NCBI RefSeq assembly: GCF_001956585.1
Contig: NZ_MSRR01000017.1
Coordinates: 1 to 50,786 of the forward strand
DNA: 50,786 nucleotides
Direction: 5' to 3'
Source: Actinomyces naeslundii
Lineage (GTDB): Bacteria; Actinomycetota; Actinomycetes; Actinomycetales; Actinomycetaceae
This document shows, piece by piece, positions 9,048-17,266 of the stretch (positions are counted from its first letter, which is position 1; the number at the start of each line of letters is the position of its first letter). Under the pieces are notes generated by a model, which had not been told where the DNA came from, did not search any database, and saw only the letters and a list, made by a program, of their open reading frames with translations. A program made the translations under genes and the position numbers.

Positions 9048-9096
9048 TTGCGGGAACCCCCGAGAAGGAGTACACACTTAGGTATGCCTCACCAAA
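9048..9096 (+). promoter_or_regulatory. Promoter with DtxR/IdeR-type iron box
   Basis: TTAGGTATGCCTCACCAAA at 9078-9096 matches 15 of 19 positions of the DtxR/IdeR consensus (TTAGGTTAGCCTAACCTAA), including the TTAGGT half. A candidate -35 TTGCGG (9048-9053) lies 17 bases before a weak -10 TACACA (9071-9076), so the box would cover the start site, a usual place for repression by an iron-loaded regulator. The first transporter gene begins 31 bases later. The box is seen directly. The regulator and the metal are inferred. Confidence 0.6.
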
Positions 9097-9126
9097 GCCA
9101 GTGAGGTGCTGACGAGAGGATCCGGT

Positions 9127-9780
9127 ATGGCCGGCACAGCCAGTTCAGTCAGGTCAGCAGCGACCAACCCCGCCAGTGGCAACGGTGGTGCCCGGGCGGC
9201 GAACATCGCCTCGCCGCGCAACCTCATCAACGTGGGAGTCTTCACCGCCCTGTACTTCATCGCTCTGTTCGCCTCCGGGATGCTCGGGGCGATCCACCCG
9301 ATCATGATCTTCATCGGCGGGATCATTGGCATCATCGTCGAGGCGATCATCTGCATGCTCTACGTGGCCCGGACCCGGGCCTTCGGCGCCTACGCCATCC
9401 TGGGGCTCATCATCGGCATCCTCATGGTCGCCACTGGACACGCCTGGGTCACACCCCTGGTCGCAACCGTCCTGGGACTCGCCGCCGACACCATCACCCG
9501 CGCCGGTGGATACGCCAGAACCGCCACCAACGCCCTGGGATTCGCCGTCTTCTCCATGTGGGCCATCAGCCCGATCCTCCCGGTGATATGGGCCTCGGAC
9601 GCCTACTTCGCCGACATCCGCGAGTCCATGGGGGACACGTACGCCAGAGACCTCCAGTCACTGATCAGTATGAAGTTCCTTCTTGGGTGGGTACTCGTCA
9701 TCGCACTCGTGGCCGGTGCCAGCGCTCTGCTGGGAATGAAGGTGCTGCGCAAGCACTTCGAGCGCGCAGGCGTCGCCTGA
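9127..9780 (+). CDS. ECF transporter substrate-binding (S) component, MptD/Trep_Strep-like
   Basis: Integral membrane substrate-binding component of an energy-coupling-factor importer, 217 residues with about five or six hydrophobic segments. The pattern NLINVGVFTALYF, then MLYVARTRAFGAYAILG, GHAWVTP and a conserved late loop around DAYFADIRESMGDTY is that of the Trep_Strep (MptD) family. The substrate of that family is not well established. The ATG has AGAGGA at 9115-9120. The GTG at 9106 lies too near the iron box to be preferred. It heads a T and A-A' pair, giving a complete ECF module, and its promoter carries the iron-box candidate. Confidence 0.85.
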   Translation: MAGTASSVRSAATNPASGNGGARAANIASPRNLINVGVFTALYFIALFASGMLGAIHPIMIFIGGIIGIIVEAIICMLYVARTRAFGAYAILGLIIGILMVATGHAWVTPLVATVLGLAADTITRAGGYARTATNALGFAVFSMWAISPILPVIWASDAYFADIRESMGDTYARDLQSLISMKFLLGWVLVIALVAGASALLGMKVLRKHFERAGVA

Positions 9781-9782
9781 GC

Positions 9783-10595
9783 ATGCGGCGCCCACAGATC
9801 TCGATGTCCCCGGCCGGCCCGGCGGCGCCGGGCCCGCAGAGCCGCTCGCTCCTCGACGCCCCGTTCGGGGCGCGCCCCCGCTCCGGCGTCGGCGCTATTG
9901 CCCGTGTTCGCGCCGATCCGCGCAGCAAGTTCCTGCTGCTCCTGGTGTGCAACGTGCTGGTGATGGGGGTTGCCGCCACCGGCGCCGTCGGACTCATCGC
10001 GGTCCTGGTGGGGATGCTCATCGCCCTGGACGAGCCGGTGCGCGTCCTCATGAGCTACTGCGCCATCACCGCGATGTTCTGGGGACTGACTCAGCTGCCT
10101 CAGTGGTGGCCGAGCGGGCTCGCGGTGTTCCTCGGGGTTGTTGCCTACTGGTTGCTGCGCTTCGCCATCTCACTGTCTTTGGGGGCATGGTTCGTCACCA
10201 CCACCCGCGTGAGCACCCTGTTGGCGGCCCTCAACCAGCTGCGCGCGCCGCGGTTCCTCACCATTCCGCTGGCGGTGCTCTTCCGGTTCGTGCCGGTGGC
10301 CCTCGATGAGGCCAGGGGCGTCATCGAGGCCATGCGGCTGCGCGGCTACAGCGGCTCCTACCTGTGGCGCCACCCGCTTCAGTGCATTGAGAAGCTCGTG
10401 GTGCCCGTCCTGGCCGCCTCGGCCCGCAGCGCCGACGACCTCTCGGCCGCGGCTCTCATCAGGGGGCTAGGAGGCGGCGGCCGCCCCACCGTCGTCGATC
10501 GTCTGCGCTTCGGGAGTGCCGACGCCGTGCTCCTCGCACTGAGCGCCGCCATGGTGGCTCTCGCGCTGCTTCCCGTCCCGGGGGTGTGGCGGTGA
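9783..10595 (+). CDS. ECF transporter transmembrane (T) component
   Basis: EcfT/CbiQ-family membrane scaffold, 270 residues, that links the S component to the ATPases. The first 40 or so residues are a Pro/Ala-rich cytoplasmic leader, then hydrophobic segments at roughly 55-95, 95-150 and near the C-terminus (250-266). The coupling helices carry the family's short Ala/Arg-Gly motifs: DEARG near residue 178 and MRLRGYSG shortly after. It starts two bases after the S-component stop and overlaps the A-A' gene, which supports one operon and co-production of the complex. Confidence 0.88.
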   Translation: MRRPQISMSPAGPAAPGPQSRSLLDAPFGARPRSGVGAIARVRADPRSKFLLLLVCNVLVMGVAATGAVGLIAVLVGMLIALDEPVRVLMSYCAITAMFWGLTQLPQWWPSGLAVFLGVVAYWLLRFAISLSLGAWFVTTTRVSTLLAALNQLRAPRFLTIPLAVLFRFVPVALDEARGVIEAMRLRGYSGSYLWRHPLQCIEKLVVPVLAASARSADDLSAAALIRGLGGGGRPTVVDRLRFGSADAVLLALSAAMVALALLPVPGVWR

Positions 10596-12067
10596 CCCCG
10601 CTTGATGAGACGAGGCTGGGCATCAGGGGCGTCTCCTACGCCTATCCCACCGGCCAGCAGGTGCTCGACGGTGTCGATCTGGATATCGCCCCTGGAAGCC
10701 TCACCCTCGTGTGCGGGGCCTCGGGGTCGGGCAAGTCCACGATCCTGCGGCTGCTCAACGGCCTCATCCCGTACTTCCACGACGGCGAGCTCACCGGTCG
10801 GGTCCTCGTCGGGGACGAGGAGGTCTGCGACACCCCGATCGAGCGCTCCGGCCTGCGCACCGCCACGGTCTTCCAGAATCCCGCCTCCCAATTCTTCACG
10901 ACCACCGTGGCTGACGAACTCGCCTTCTCACCCCAGAACTACCAGGTCCCCGCGCCGGAGATCCGGCGACGTCGCAACGAGGCCCTGGAGACGCTGGGCA
11001 TCACCGACCTGGCCGACAGGGAGCTGCGCGGCCTATCCGGCGGCCAGACCCAGAAGGTCGCCTGCGCTCAGGCCCTGGCCCAGCAGACCCCCGTCATCCT
11101 CCTGGACGAGCCCACCTCCAACCTGGACCCGCGGGCGATCGACGACGTGCGCGCCGCCATCGAACGGCTCAAACAGGCCGGCCGGACCCTCGTGGTGGCC
11201 GAGCACCGCATCTACTTCCTGCGCGGCCTCGTCGACGAGGCCGTCATCATGGGGCGGGGACGCGTCCTGCACCGGATGGGCGGCGAGGAGCTGTGGCGGA
11301 TCGAGGACGAGCGGCGCAGGCGGCTGGGCCTGCGCACCCTGGAGCGGCCCCGCCTGGCTACGAGCCCCGAGCCCGTCGCAGCCCGGACCGGCCGCGCGGG
11401 CAGCACGGCCGACGACGTCGTGAGCAGCGGCGTCGAGCATCCCTCTCGCGCGGCCGGTGGCGCACTGCGGGCCGAGCCCGATGAGACTCCCGGAGGTCCG
11501 CAGGAGGGAGGTCTGCGCATCGAGAACCTGAAGGTCGAGCGCGGCGGCCGCCTCATTCTCGACATCCCCGAGCTCTTCTTCCCCGCAGGTGCGATCACCG
11601 GCGTCATGGGTGCCAACGGGATCGGCAAAACAACCCTGGCACGGGCTGTCTGCGGTCTGCAGCGCGCCCGCAGGGGCGTGCGCATCTCCCTGGACGGCAA
11701 GGAGCTCGCCACCGGGCAGGCCTTCCTCGTCATGCAGGACGTCCACCGCCAGCTCTTCGCCGAGTCGGTCTCCCAGGAGGCCGGCCTTCCGCAGCTCAAG
11801 CGCCTCGACCTGGCCGACCTGGCCGACCGTCACCCGCTTTCGCTCAGCGGCGGGCAGAAGCAGCGCCTCGTCATCGCCACCGCGATCGACCAGGACGCCC
11901 GCGTCCTCATCCTGGATGAGCCCACCTCCGGTGTCGACCACCGACATCTCGTGGCCATCGCCGCTGAGCTGCGGGACCTGGCGCGCGAGGGGCGCGTCGT
12001 CATCGTCATCAGCCACGACATCGAGTTCCTCAACGAGTGCACCGACCACGTCATCGAGATCGAATGA
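10592..12067 (+). CDS. ECF transporter fused ATPase (A-A')
   Basis: Two ABC ATPase domains in one chain of 491 residues, in place of separate EcfA and EcfA'. Domain 1 (about 5-235) has Walker A GASGSGKS, a Q-loop QNPASQFFTTTV, signature LSGGQTQK and Walker B VILLDEPTSNLD. A linker of about 60 residues, rich in Ala/Gly/Glu, follows. Domain 2 (about 305-490) has GANGIGKTT, LSGGQKQR and VLILDEPTSGVD. All ATPase motifs look intact in both halves. GTG 10592 overlaps the T-component stop and has GGGGGT at 10580-10585. GTG 10586, two codons earlier, is possible but poorly spaced. The Fur-like box of the second module lies 11 bases after the stop. Confidence 0.92.
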   Translation: MTPLDETRLGIRGVSYAYPTGQQVLDGVDLDIAPGSLTLVCGASGSGKSTILRLLNGLIPYFHDGELTGRVLVGDEEVCDTPIERSGLRTATVFQNPASQFFTTTVADELAFSPQNYQVPAPEIRRRRNEALETLGITDLADRELRGLSGGQTQKVACAQALAQQTPVILLDEPTSNLDPRAIDDVRAAIERLKQAGRTLVVAEHRIYFLRGLVDEAVIMGRGRVLHRMGGEELWRIEDERRRRLGLRTLERPRLATSPEPVAARTGRAGSTADDVVSSGVEHPSRAAGGALRAEPDETPGGPQEGGLRIENLKVERGGRLILDIPELFFPAGAITGVMGANGIGKTTLARAVCGLQRARRGVRISLDGKELATGQAFLVMQDVHRQLFAESVSQEAGLPQLKRLDLADLADRHPLSLSGGQKQRLVIATAIDQDARVLILDEPTSGVDHRHLVAIAAELRDLAREGRVVIVISHDIEFLNECTDHVIEIE

Positions 12068-12077
12068 CATCTAGGTA

Positions 12078-12121
12078 GATAATGATAATGATTTGCAAAT
12101 ATGACGATATCCGAGTAGACG
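12078..12121 (+). promoter_or_regulatory. Fur/Zur-family box and candidate promoter
   Basis: GATAATGATAATGATTTGC (12078-12096) matches 16 of 19 bases of the classical Fur consensus. It can also be read as a 7-1-7 dyad, TGATAAT-G-ATTTGCA (12083-12097). A possible -35 TTGCAA (12093-12098) overlaps it, with TAGACG 17 bases further on as a weak -10. The gene for the second S component starts about 100 bases later. Fur and Zur boxes cannot be told apart from this sequence alone. Confidence 0.55.
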
Positions 12122-12222
12122 TGAGGCCGTCGCGCCGACGCGCCTGAGGCGGTGCGTCCCCGGTGCTCCGGCACGGCGTCGGACTGTTCACCGTGACCTG
12201 CGAGAACACACGAGGAGAAGAC

Positions 12223-12858
12223 ATGAGTCCCACCAACCGCACAGCGACATCGACTGGGCAGGAGCGGCCCACCGTGCGCACGTCGTCACGCTCGGGCCTG
12301 GCCGACTCAGCGCTCGGAACCCGTCACCTCATGACGATCGCCGCTCTGGCCGTGGTCTCGATGATCCTCCTGGTGCCCCTGAACTACCTGGCCCCGGCGG
12401 CGGGAGCCTCCCGAGACGCAGTTCTCCTGGGCTGCGCGATCATGGGACTGTGGCTCGTTCCCTTCCTGCTGCCCGCCACCGTCGTGCGCCGCCCCGGCGC
12501 CGTGATGATCGCGGCCCTTCTCATGGGGATCATGAGTGTCTTCACCACTCCGACGGGTCCCGCCGCCATCGTCGGCACCCTCATCGGCGGAGCCTTCGTC
12601 GAGGCGCCCCTCGCCCTCATGCTCTACCGGAAGTGGACCTGGTGGTCCTTCCTGATCTCGGCGACGACCTTCGGCCTGCTCAACGGCATCATGTACGTCT
12701 CCGTCATGAGCGCCTCGGCGGGCATCGCCTCGGCAAGTGCCGGCGTCATCATCGCCGTGGTCTCGGCACTTGTCGGTGGTGCCATCACCATCGTCCTGAC
12801 CCGGCTGCTCAACCGCGCCGGCGTCGGCATCGACCACCGTGCGACCGGCCGTGCCTGA
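12223..12858 (+). CDS. Second ECF transporter S component, YkoE-like
   Basis: Membrane S component of 211 residues. About 35 polar residues precede the first hydrophobic segment (LMTIAALAVVSMILLV). The stretch GLWLVPFLLPATVVRRPGAVMIAALLMG, followed by a Gly-rich segment and FVEAPLALMLYRKWTWW, resembles the YkoE family. Known YkoE proteins are linked to thiamine precursors, but the metal-type operator and neighbours argue against assuming that ligand here. The ATG has AGGAGAAG at 12213-12220. It overlaps the next gene by 8-20 bases depending on that gene's start. Confidence 0.72.
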   Translation: MSPTNRTATSTGQERPTVRTSSRSGLADSALGTRHLMTIAALAVVSMILLVPLNYLAPAAGASRDAVLLGCAIMGLWLVPFLLPATVVRRPGAVMIAALLMGIMSVFTTPTGPAAIVGTLIGGAFVEAPLALMLYRKWTWWSFLISATTFGLLNGIMYVSVMSASAGIASASAGVIIAVVSALVGGAITIVLTRLLNRAGVGIDHRATGRA

Positions 12859-15340
12859 GTCAGCGCTCGCCGTGTCCGACGCGCCGGCGGTGGAACAGCC
12901 GCATGGCGGGCCGGAAGGATCGGCCCTGGTGAGGATCGAGGGGCTCAGTGTCCACTACCTCGGACGCGAGAGCTGGGTTCTGGACTCGGTGAGCCTCACC
13001 CACCTGCGCGGTCGGGTCACAGCCGTCATCGGTCCGTCGGGCTGCGGCAAGACCACGCTGGTGCGTGCCCTGTGCGGTCTCATCCCGCACTGCCTGCCCT
13101 CGGAGTACTCCGGCAGCCTGAGCCTGGACGGCACCGAGGTCGCAGACGCCACTGTCCAGACCCTGGCCGAGACCGTCGCCTACGTCGGTCAGAGCCCCGA
13201 CGCCGCTGTCGTCACCCGCACCGTCCACGACGACGTCGCCTTCCCCCTGCAGAATCTCTGCCTGCCCCGCAGTGAGATCACCTCGCGGGTCCACGAGGCC
13301 CTGCGCGGGGCGGGCCTGATCGAACGCATCTGGGACGACCCCTGGACGCTCTCAGGCGGACAGCGTCAGCGGCTCGCCGTCGCCGTCGCCCTGGCCATGC
13401 ACCCCCGGCTCCTCGTCCTCGACGAGCCCACCAGCACCATCGATACCACCGGCCGCGAGGAGTTCTACGACCTCATCTCCTCTCTGACAGCCTCCGGCAC
13501 GGCGGTCGTCGTCATCGACCACGACCTCGACCCGGTGCTACCCATCGTCGACCAGGTCCTGGCTCTCGATACCGTCGGAGGCATCATCGCCGTCGGCACC
13601 CCGCGTGAGCTCTTCATGGGGCACCGCGGTGAGCTGACCGACGCCGGCGTATGGATGCCCCGGGCGCTGCGCGACGCCGAGGACGGCCTGCCCGCGAGCT
13701 CTTCCGCACCTGAGGCACCACTGACCTGCGCCGAAGCCGGAGTCCGAGTGCCGCGGCTCGCTGATCTGTGTGCGGACGTCGAGGTGCGCTACCTGGAGAA
13801 ACAGATGCAGGACTCCGCTGAGAGCTGGCAGCAGGTTGAGTCCATCGACACCCGCGACGCGCTCGCCGGCCGCACCCGGCCGGAGCCCAGAACCAGTGTC
13901 GAGCTGGTCGACCTCGAGGTACCGGGGCGCTCGCCCAGCGTGTCCATGCGACTGGGTGGCGGAGAGCTCGTGGGGCTGGTCGGCCCCAACGGCGCGGGCA
14001 AGTCCTCGATCCTGTCCGCCCTGGCCGGTCTCGTGCGCTCCACCACACGCAAGGCGGTGGTCGGTGGCCGGGACGTCGGCAAGGGCAGGCACCTGGTCGG
14101 ATACGTCTTTCAGAACCCCGAGCACCAGTTCGTGGCCACCACCGTCGGAGCCGAGCTCGCCGTCGGAGGGACCTCGCAGGCGAGGGTCGACCAGCTCCTT
14201 GAGCAGTTCCACCTGACCGCCCACCGGGACCACCATCCCCTGACCCTCTCGGGCGGCCAGGCTCGGAGGCTGTCGGTGGCCACCATGGTCAGCGAGGAGC
14301 GCGACGTCGTCGTCCTGGACGAGCCCACCTACGGGCAGGACTGGGACAACACCCGCGAGCTCATGGACTTCATCGACCAGCTGCGCCATCAGGGGCGCAC
14401 GGTCATCATGGCCACACACGACCTCGAGCTCGCCCTGGAGCACTGCACCCACATCATCGCCCTGCCGGGACCGACGTCGCGAACCCGAACGGTTCCAGCC
14501 TCGGTGCAGGAGGTCGCCGCCGCCGACGACGTGGATGAGCCGGCGGAGGCGTCCGGCACCGGAGCAGCGGACTCGTGCACCGGTCTGCCCGAGCCCGCCC
14601 CGGTGCCGCCCCGGCCCCAGCCACGGCGAGGCCTGTTCACCTCGCTCAACCCCCTCACCCTCTTCGCGTCGGTCCTCCCGGTCATGGTGATGGTCTTCGC
14701 TCTGCGCAACCATCACCTCAACCTGGGCGTCCTGCTGGCCTCCTCGGTCCTGGTCATCGCCGCGCGCGCCTCCCTGCGACGCACCATGGCCTCGGTGATC
14801 GCCCCCTGGGCGGTCACTGCGCTCATGATCTGGATCCTCAGCAGCGGAAGCCACCACCAGGAGACCGCTGCGCGCCTCTACGACCTGGGTGACGCGGTGA
14901 CAGGAGGGACCGGCATCGGTGCGCTCGTCGCACTCGTCCTCGTCTCCGGTGTCTCCACCGACCCCGAGGCCCTCATCCGGACCCTGACCACCACCTTCCA
15001 CATGCCCTATCGACTGGGGGCGGCGGGAATCGCGTCCATCGCCTTCATCACCCGCTTCCAAGACGACTTCGTGCTCCTGCGCACCGCCAGGGCGCTGCGC
15101 GGAGTCGGCGACCGCTGGGGGCCGCTCGCCCCCGTGGTCCGCTGGATCGGATCAATCCTGCCGCTGATGATCCTGGCCATCCAGCACGCCGAGCGCGTCG
15201 CCCTGTCCATGGACTCACGTGCCTTCGGCGCCCACCAACGGCGCACCGAGATGACCGACGAGCCCTGGAGAGCACGAGACTGGGGAGTCGTCGTGCTCAC
15301 CTGGGCGCTGGTCGCCTTCACCTGGAACACCCTCCGCTGA
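12839..15340 (+). CDS. ECF energizing module as one chain: A-A'-T fusion
   Basis: A single 833-residue protein holding both ATPases and the membrane scaffold of an ECF importer. Domain A (about 30-260) has Walker A GPSGCGKTT, signature LSGGQRQR and Walker B LLVLDEPTSTID. A linker of about 90 residues follows. Domain A' (about 355-545) has GPNGAGKSS, QNPEHQFVATTV, LSGGQARR and VVVLDEPTYGQD. After an acidic/Pro-rich linker, residues about 600-833 form an EcfT/CbiQ-like membrane domain with several hydrophobic spans and a coupling segment rich in Arg (RTARALRGVGDRWG). The usual arrangement has separate A and T subunits. GTG 12839 or 12851 is the start; neither has a clear ribosome site, consistent with coupling to the overlapping S gene. 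The reading frame is unbroken. Confidence 0.9.
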   Translation: MRPAVPESALAVSDAPAVEQPHGGPEGSALVRIEGLSVHYLGRESWVLDSVSLTHLRGRVTAVIGPSGCGKTTLVRALCGLIPHCLPSEYSGSLSLDGTEVADATVQTLAETVAYVGQSPDAAVVTRTVHDDVAFPLQNLCLPRSEITSRVHEALRGAGLIERIWDDPWTLSGGQRQRLAVAVALAMHPRLLVLDEPTSTIDTTGREEFYDLISSLTASGTAVVVIDHDLDPVLPIVDQVLALDTVGGIIAVGTPRELFMGHRGELTDAGVWMPRALRDAEDGLPASSSAPEAPLTCAEAGVRVPRLADLCADVEVRYLEKQMQDSAESWQQVESIDTRDALAGRTRPEPRTSVELVDLEVPGRSPSVSMRLGGGELVGLVGPNGAGKSSILSALAGLVRSTTRKAVVGGRDVGKGRHLVGYVFQNPEHQFVATTVGAELAVGGTSQARVDQLLEQFHLTAHRDHHPLTLSGGQARRLSVATMVSEERDVVVLDEPTYGQDWDNTRELMDFIDQLRHQGRTVIMATHDLELALEHCTHIIALPGPTSRTRTVPASVQEVAAADDVDEPAEASGTGAADSCTGLPEPAPVPPRPQPRRGLFTSLNPLTLFASVLPVMVMVFALRNHHLNLGVLLASSVLVIAARASLRRTMASVIAPWAVTALMIWILSSGSHHQETAARLYDLGDAVTGGTGIGALVALVLVSGVSTDPEALIRTLTTTFHMPYRLGAAGIASIAFITRFQDDFVLLRTARALRGVGDRWGPLAPVVRWIGSILPLMILAIQHAERVALSMDSRAFGAHQRRTEMTDEPWRARDWGVVVLTWALVAFTWNTLR

Positions 15341-15350
15341 GGAGAGCACT

Positions 15351-15386
15351 ATGCCCGACCAACCGACTCACCAGACAACTCACTAG
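15351..15386 (+). other. Eleven-codon ORF with strong RBS, in frame with next gene
   Basis: GGAGAG (15341-15346) precedes ATG 15351, which opens an 11-codon reading frame (MPDQPTHQTTH) ended by TAG at 15384. The next ABC gene begins at ATG 15390 in the same frame. That ATG has only a weak site of its own. The short frame may be a coupling device, or it may be the lost N-terminus of the next gene after a stop mutation. Confidence 0.4.
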
Positions 15387-15389
15387 GCA

Positions 15390-17264
15390 ATGAAACGCTT
15401 CACCGAGGAGCCGGCCGACCACCCCGGACAGGCCGGACGGGTCGGCGGCGCCGGGCGTTCCGGCGTTACCGTCGGCGAGCTCATCCGGCCGGCGCGCCCG
15501 GCCATGATCGTCACCGGGCTGCTGACCGCCGTCGGAGCGCTGATGTCCATCGTCCCCTTCGAGGCCCTGCGCAACATGGCGGCCATATGGCTGGGCGAGA
15601 CCTCCCCCGAGGGCTGGCGCGGCAGTCTGTGGATCTGGGCGGCCATCGCCGTCGGGGCGCTCTTCGCCTCCCAGGCCCTCTACCTGGCCGGCCTCGGGAT
15701 CACGCACCTGGCCGAGGCCCGGCTGCGGCACCACCTGCGTGAGCGGGTCGTCGACGCCATCAGCAGCCTGCCCCTGGGGCGGGTGGCGCAGATCCCGCAC
15801 GGCACCATCCGCAAGATGGTCTGCGACGACACCACCTCCATCCACACCCTTGTCGCCCACGTCCCCGGGGATGCCACCAACGCCGTCGTCATGGCGGCGG
15901 CGGGGACGGCCTATCTGCTGTGGACCGACTGGCGCCTGGCCTGCGCGCTGGTGGGGCTGTGGGTGCTCGCGCTGGGAGCGATGCTCCTGACCCTGTCCGG
16001 CCTGTCGGGCATCACCGAGCGCTTCGGGGCCGCTCAGACCGCGCTGGCCGCCGCGACCGTCGAGATGCTCGAGGGCATCAAGGAGATCAAGGGCTTCCAG
16101 GCCACCGACGCCTCCCGCACCCGCTTCAGCCAGGCGCGCACCGAGTTCTCCAGCCTGTCATACGAGTGGGTGAGCAGGTCCGGCCGGGCCATCAGTGCCA
16201 TGACCGCGGTCCTGCGGCCCTCCACGGTCTTCGCCACGGTCGCGCTCCTGGCCGTCCTGTTCACCTCCCAGGGGTGGACACCGCTGTCAGCGACCCTGCC
16301 GTTCTTCCTGGTGGCCCTCGGGCTCCCGGAAGGGCTCATGACCCTCATCGGTCTCATGCAGCACATGTACGAGTCCAGGATGGCCGCCCAGGCCACCGCC
16401 GACCTGCTCTCCCTGCCGCCGATGCCCGAGGGAACCCGTGACGACGGTGAGGGGCCCGCCCCCGGGCGCGTCGACGTCGAGGACGTCACCTTCTCCTACG
16501 AGGCCGGTTCCCCGGTCCTGCACGGTGTGTCCTTCACCGCCGAGCCGGGAACCGTGACAGCGCTCGTCGGCCCCTCCGGTGGTGGCAAGTCGACCCTGGC
16601 CCGCCTCATCGCCCGCTTCCACGACGTCGACGACGGCGCCGTGCGCATCAGCGGCGTCGACGTGCGCGACGCGACTTTCCCCTGGCTGCTCTCGCGCGTG
16701 GCGATCGTGCTGCAGGACGTGGCCCTGGCCCACGGCTCCGTCCACGACAACATCGCCCTGGGACGTCCCGACGCCACCCGGGAGCAGGTCGAGGCGGCCG
16801 CCCGGGCAGCCTGCATCCACGAGCGCATCACACGTCTGCCCCACGGCTACGACACGATCCTGGGTGATACGGGCGGGTTCCTCTCCGGAGGGGAGCGTCA
16901 GCGCGTCACCCTGGCGCGCGCCTACCTCCAGGACGCCCCCGTCCTCGTCCTGGATGAGGCCACCGCCCAGGCCGACCCGGCCTCCGAGCGCGACATCCAT
17001 CAGGCCCTGTCCCGGCTGGCGGCCGGGCGGACCGTCATCATCATCGCCCACCGCCTGTCCACGATCCGTGACGCCGACCAGATCCTCGTCGTCGACGCCG
17101 GACACATCACCGAGCGCGGCACGCACGAGGAGCTGCTGGCTGCAGACGGCCGCTACGCCGCCATGTGGAGCAGCCAGGACCTGAGCGAGGAGACCGACGC
17201 CGCGGCGTTGACCGCCCAGGTCGAACAGCTCGGAGCCGAGGCGGCCGGGCAGGAGGAGAAGTAG
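15390..17264 (+). CDS. ABC transporter half-molecule, exporter fold (YbtP/IrtA-like position)
   Basis: Membrane domain with about six hydrophobic segments (residues 35-320) fused to an ATPase (about 355-600), 624 residues. Walker A is GPSGGGKST, the signature LSGGERQR and Walker B VLVLDEATAQAD, with the switch His in IIAHRLST. The DEATAQAD form is a slight variant of the usual DEATSALD. It pairs with the next gene as a probable heterodimer. Pairs of this fold beside iron-regulated genes include the siderophore importers YbtPQ and IrtAB, so import of a metal chelate is possible. Plain export cannot be excluded. It lacks the FAD-binding reductase domain of IrtA. Translation may depend on the short upstream frame at 15351. 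Confidence 0.88.
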   Translation: MKRFTEEPADHPGQAGRVGGAGRSGVTVGELIRPARPAMIVTGLLTAVGALMSIVPFEALRNMAAIWLGETSPEGWRGSLWIWAAIAVGALFASQALYLAGLGITHLAEARLRHHLRERVVDAISSLPLGRVAQIPHGTIRKMVCDDTTSIHTLVAHVPGDATNAVVMAAAGTAYLLWTDWRLACALVGLWVLALGAMLLTLSGLSGITERFGAAQTALAAATVEMLEGIKEIKGFQATDASRTRFSQARTEFSSLSYEWVSRSGRAISAMTAVLRPSTVFATVALLAVLFTSQGWTPLSATLPFFLVALGLPEGLMTLIGLMQHMYESRMAAQATADLLSLPPMPEGTRDDGEGPAPGRVDVEDVTFSYEAGSPVLHGVSFTAEPGTVTALVGPSGGGKSTLARLIARFHDVDDGAVRISGVDVRDATFPWLLSRVAIVLQDVALAHGSVHDNIALGRPDATREQVEAAARAACIHERITRLPHGYDTILGDTGGFLSGGERQRVTLARAYLQDAPVLVLDEATAQADPASERDIHQALSRLAAGRTVIIIAHRLSTIRDADQILVVDAGHITERGTHEELLAADGRYAAMWSSQDLSEETDAAALTAQVEQLGAEAAGQEEK

Positions 17265-17266
17265 CC

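Noticed and set aside
9020-9050. Alternative promoter around CTATAG near 9019
   Set aside because: No matching -35 at proper spacing, and too far from the iron box and gene start to be preferred.
13538-15061. Minus-strand frame of 507 codons opposite the A-A'-T fusion
   Set aside because: Shadow frame of the fusion protein; the plus strand carries two complete ABC motif sets.
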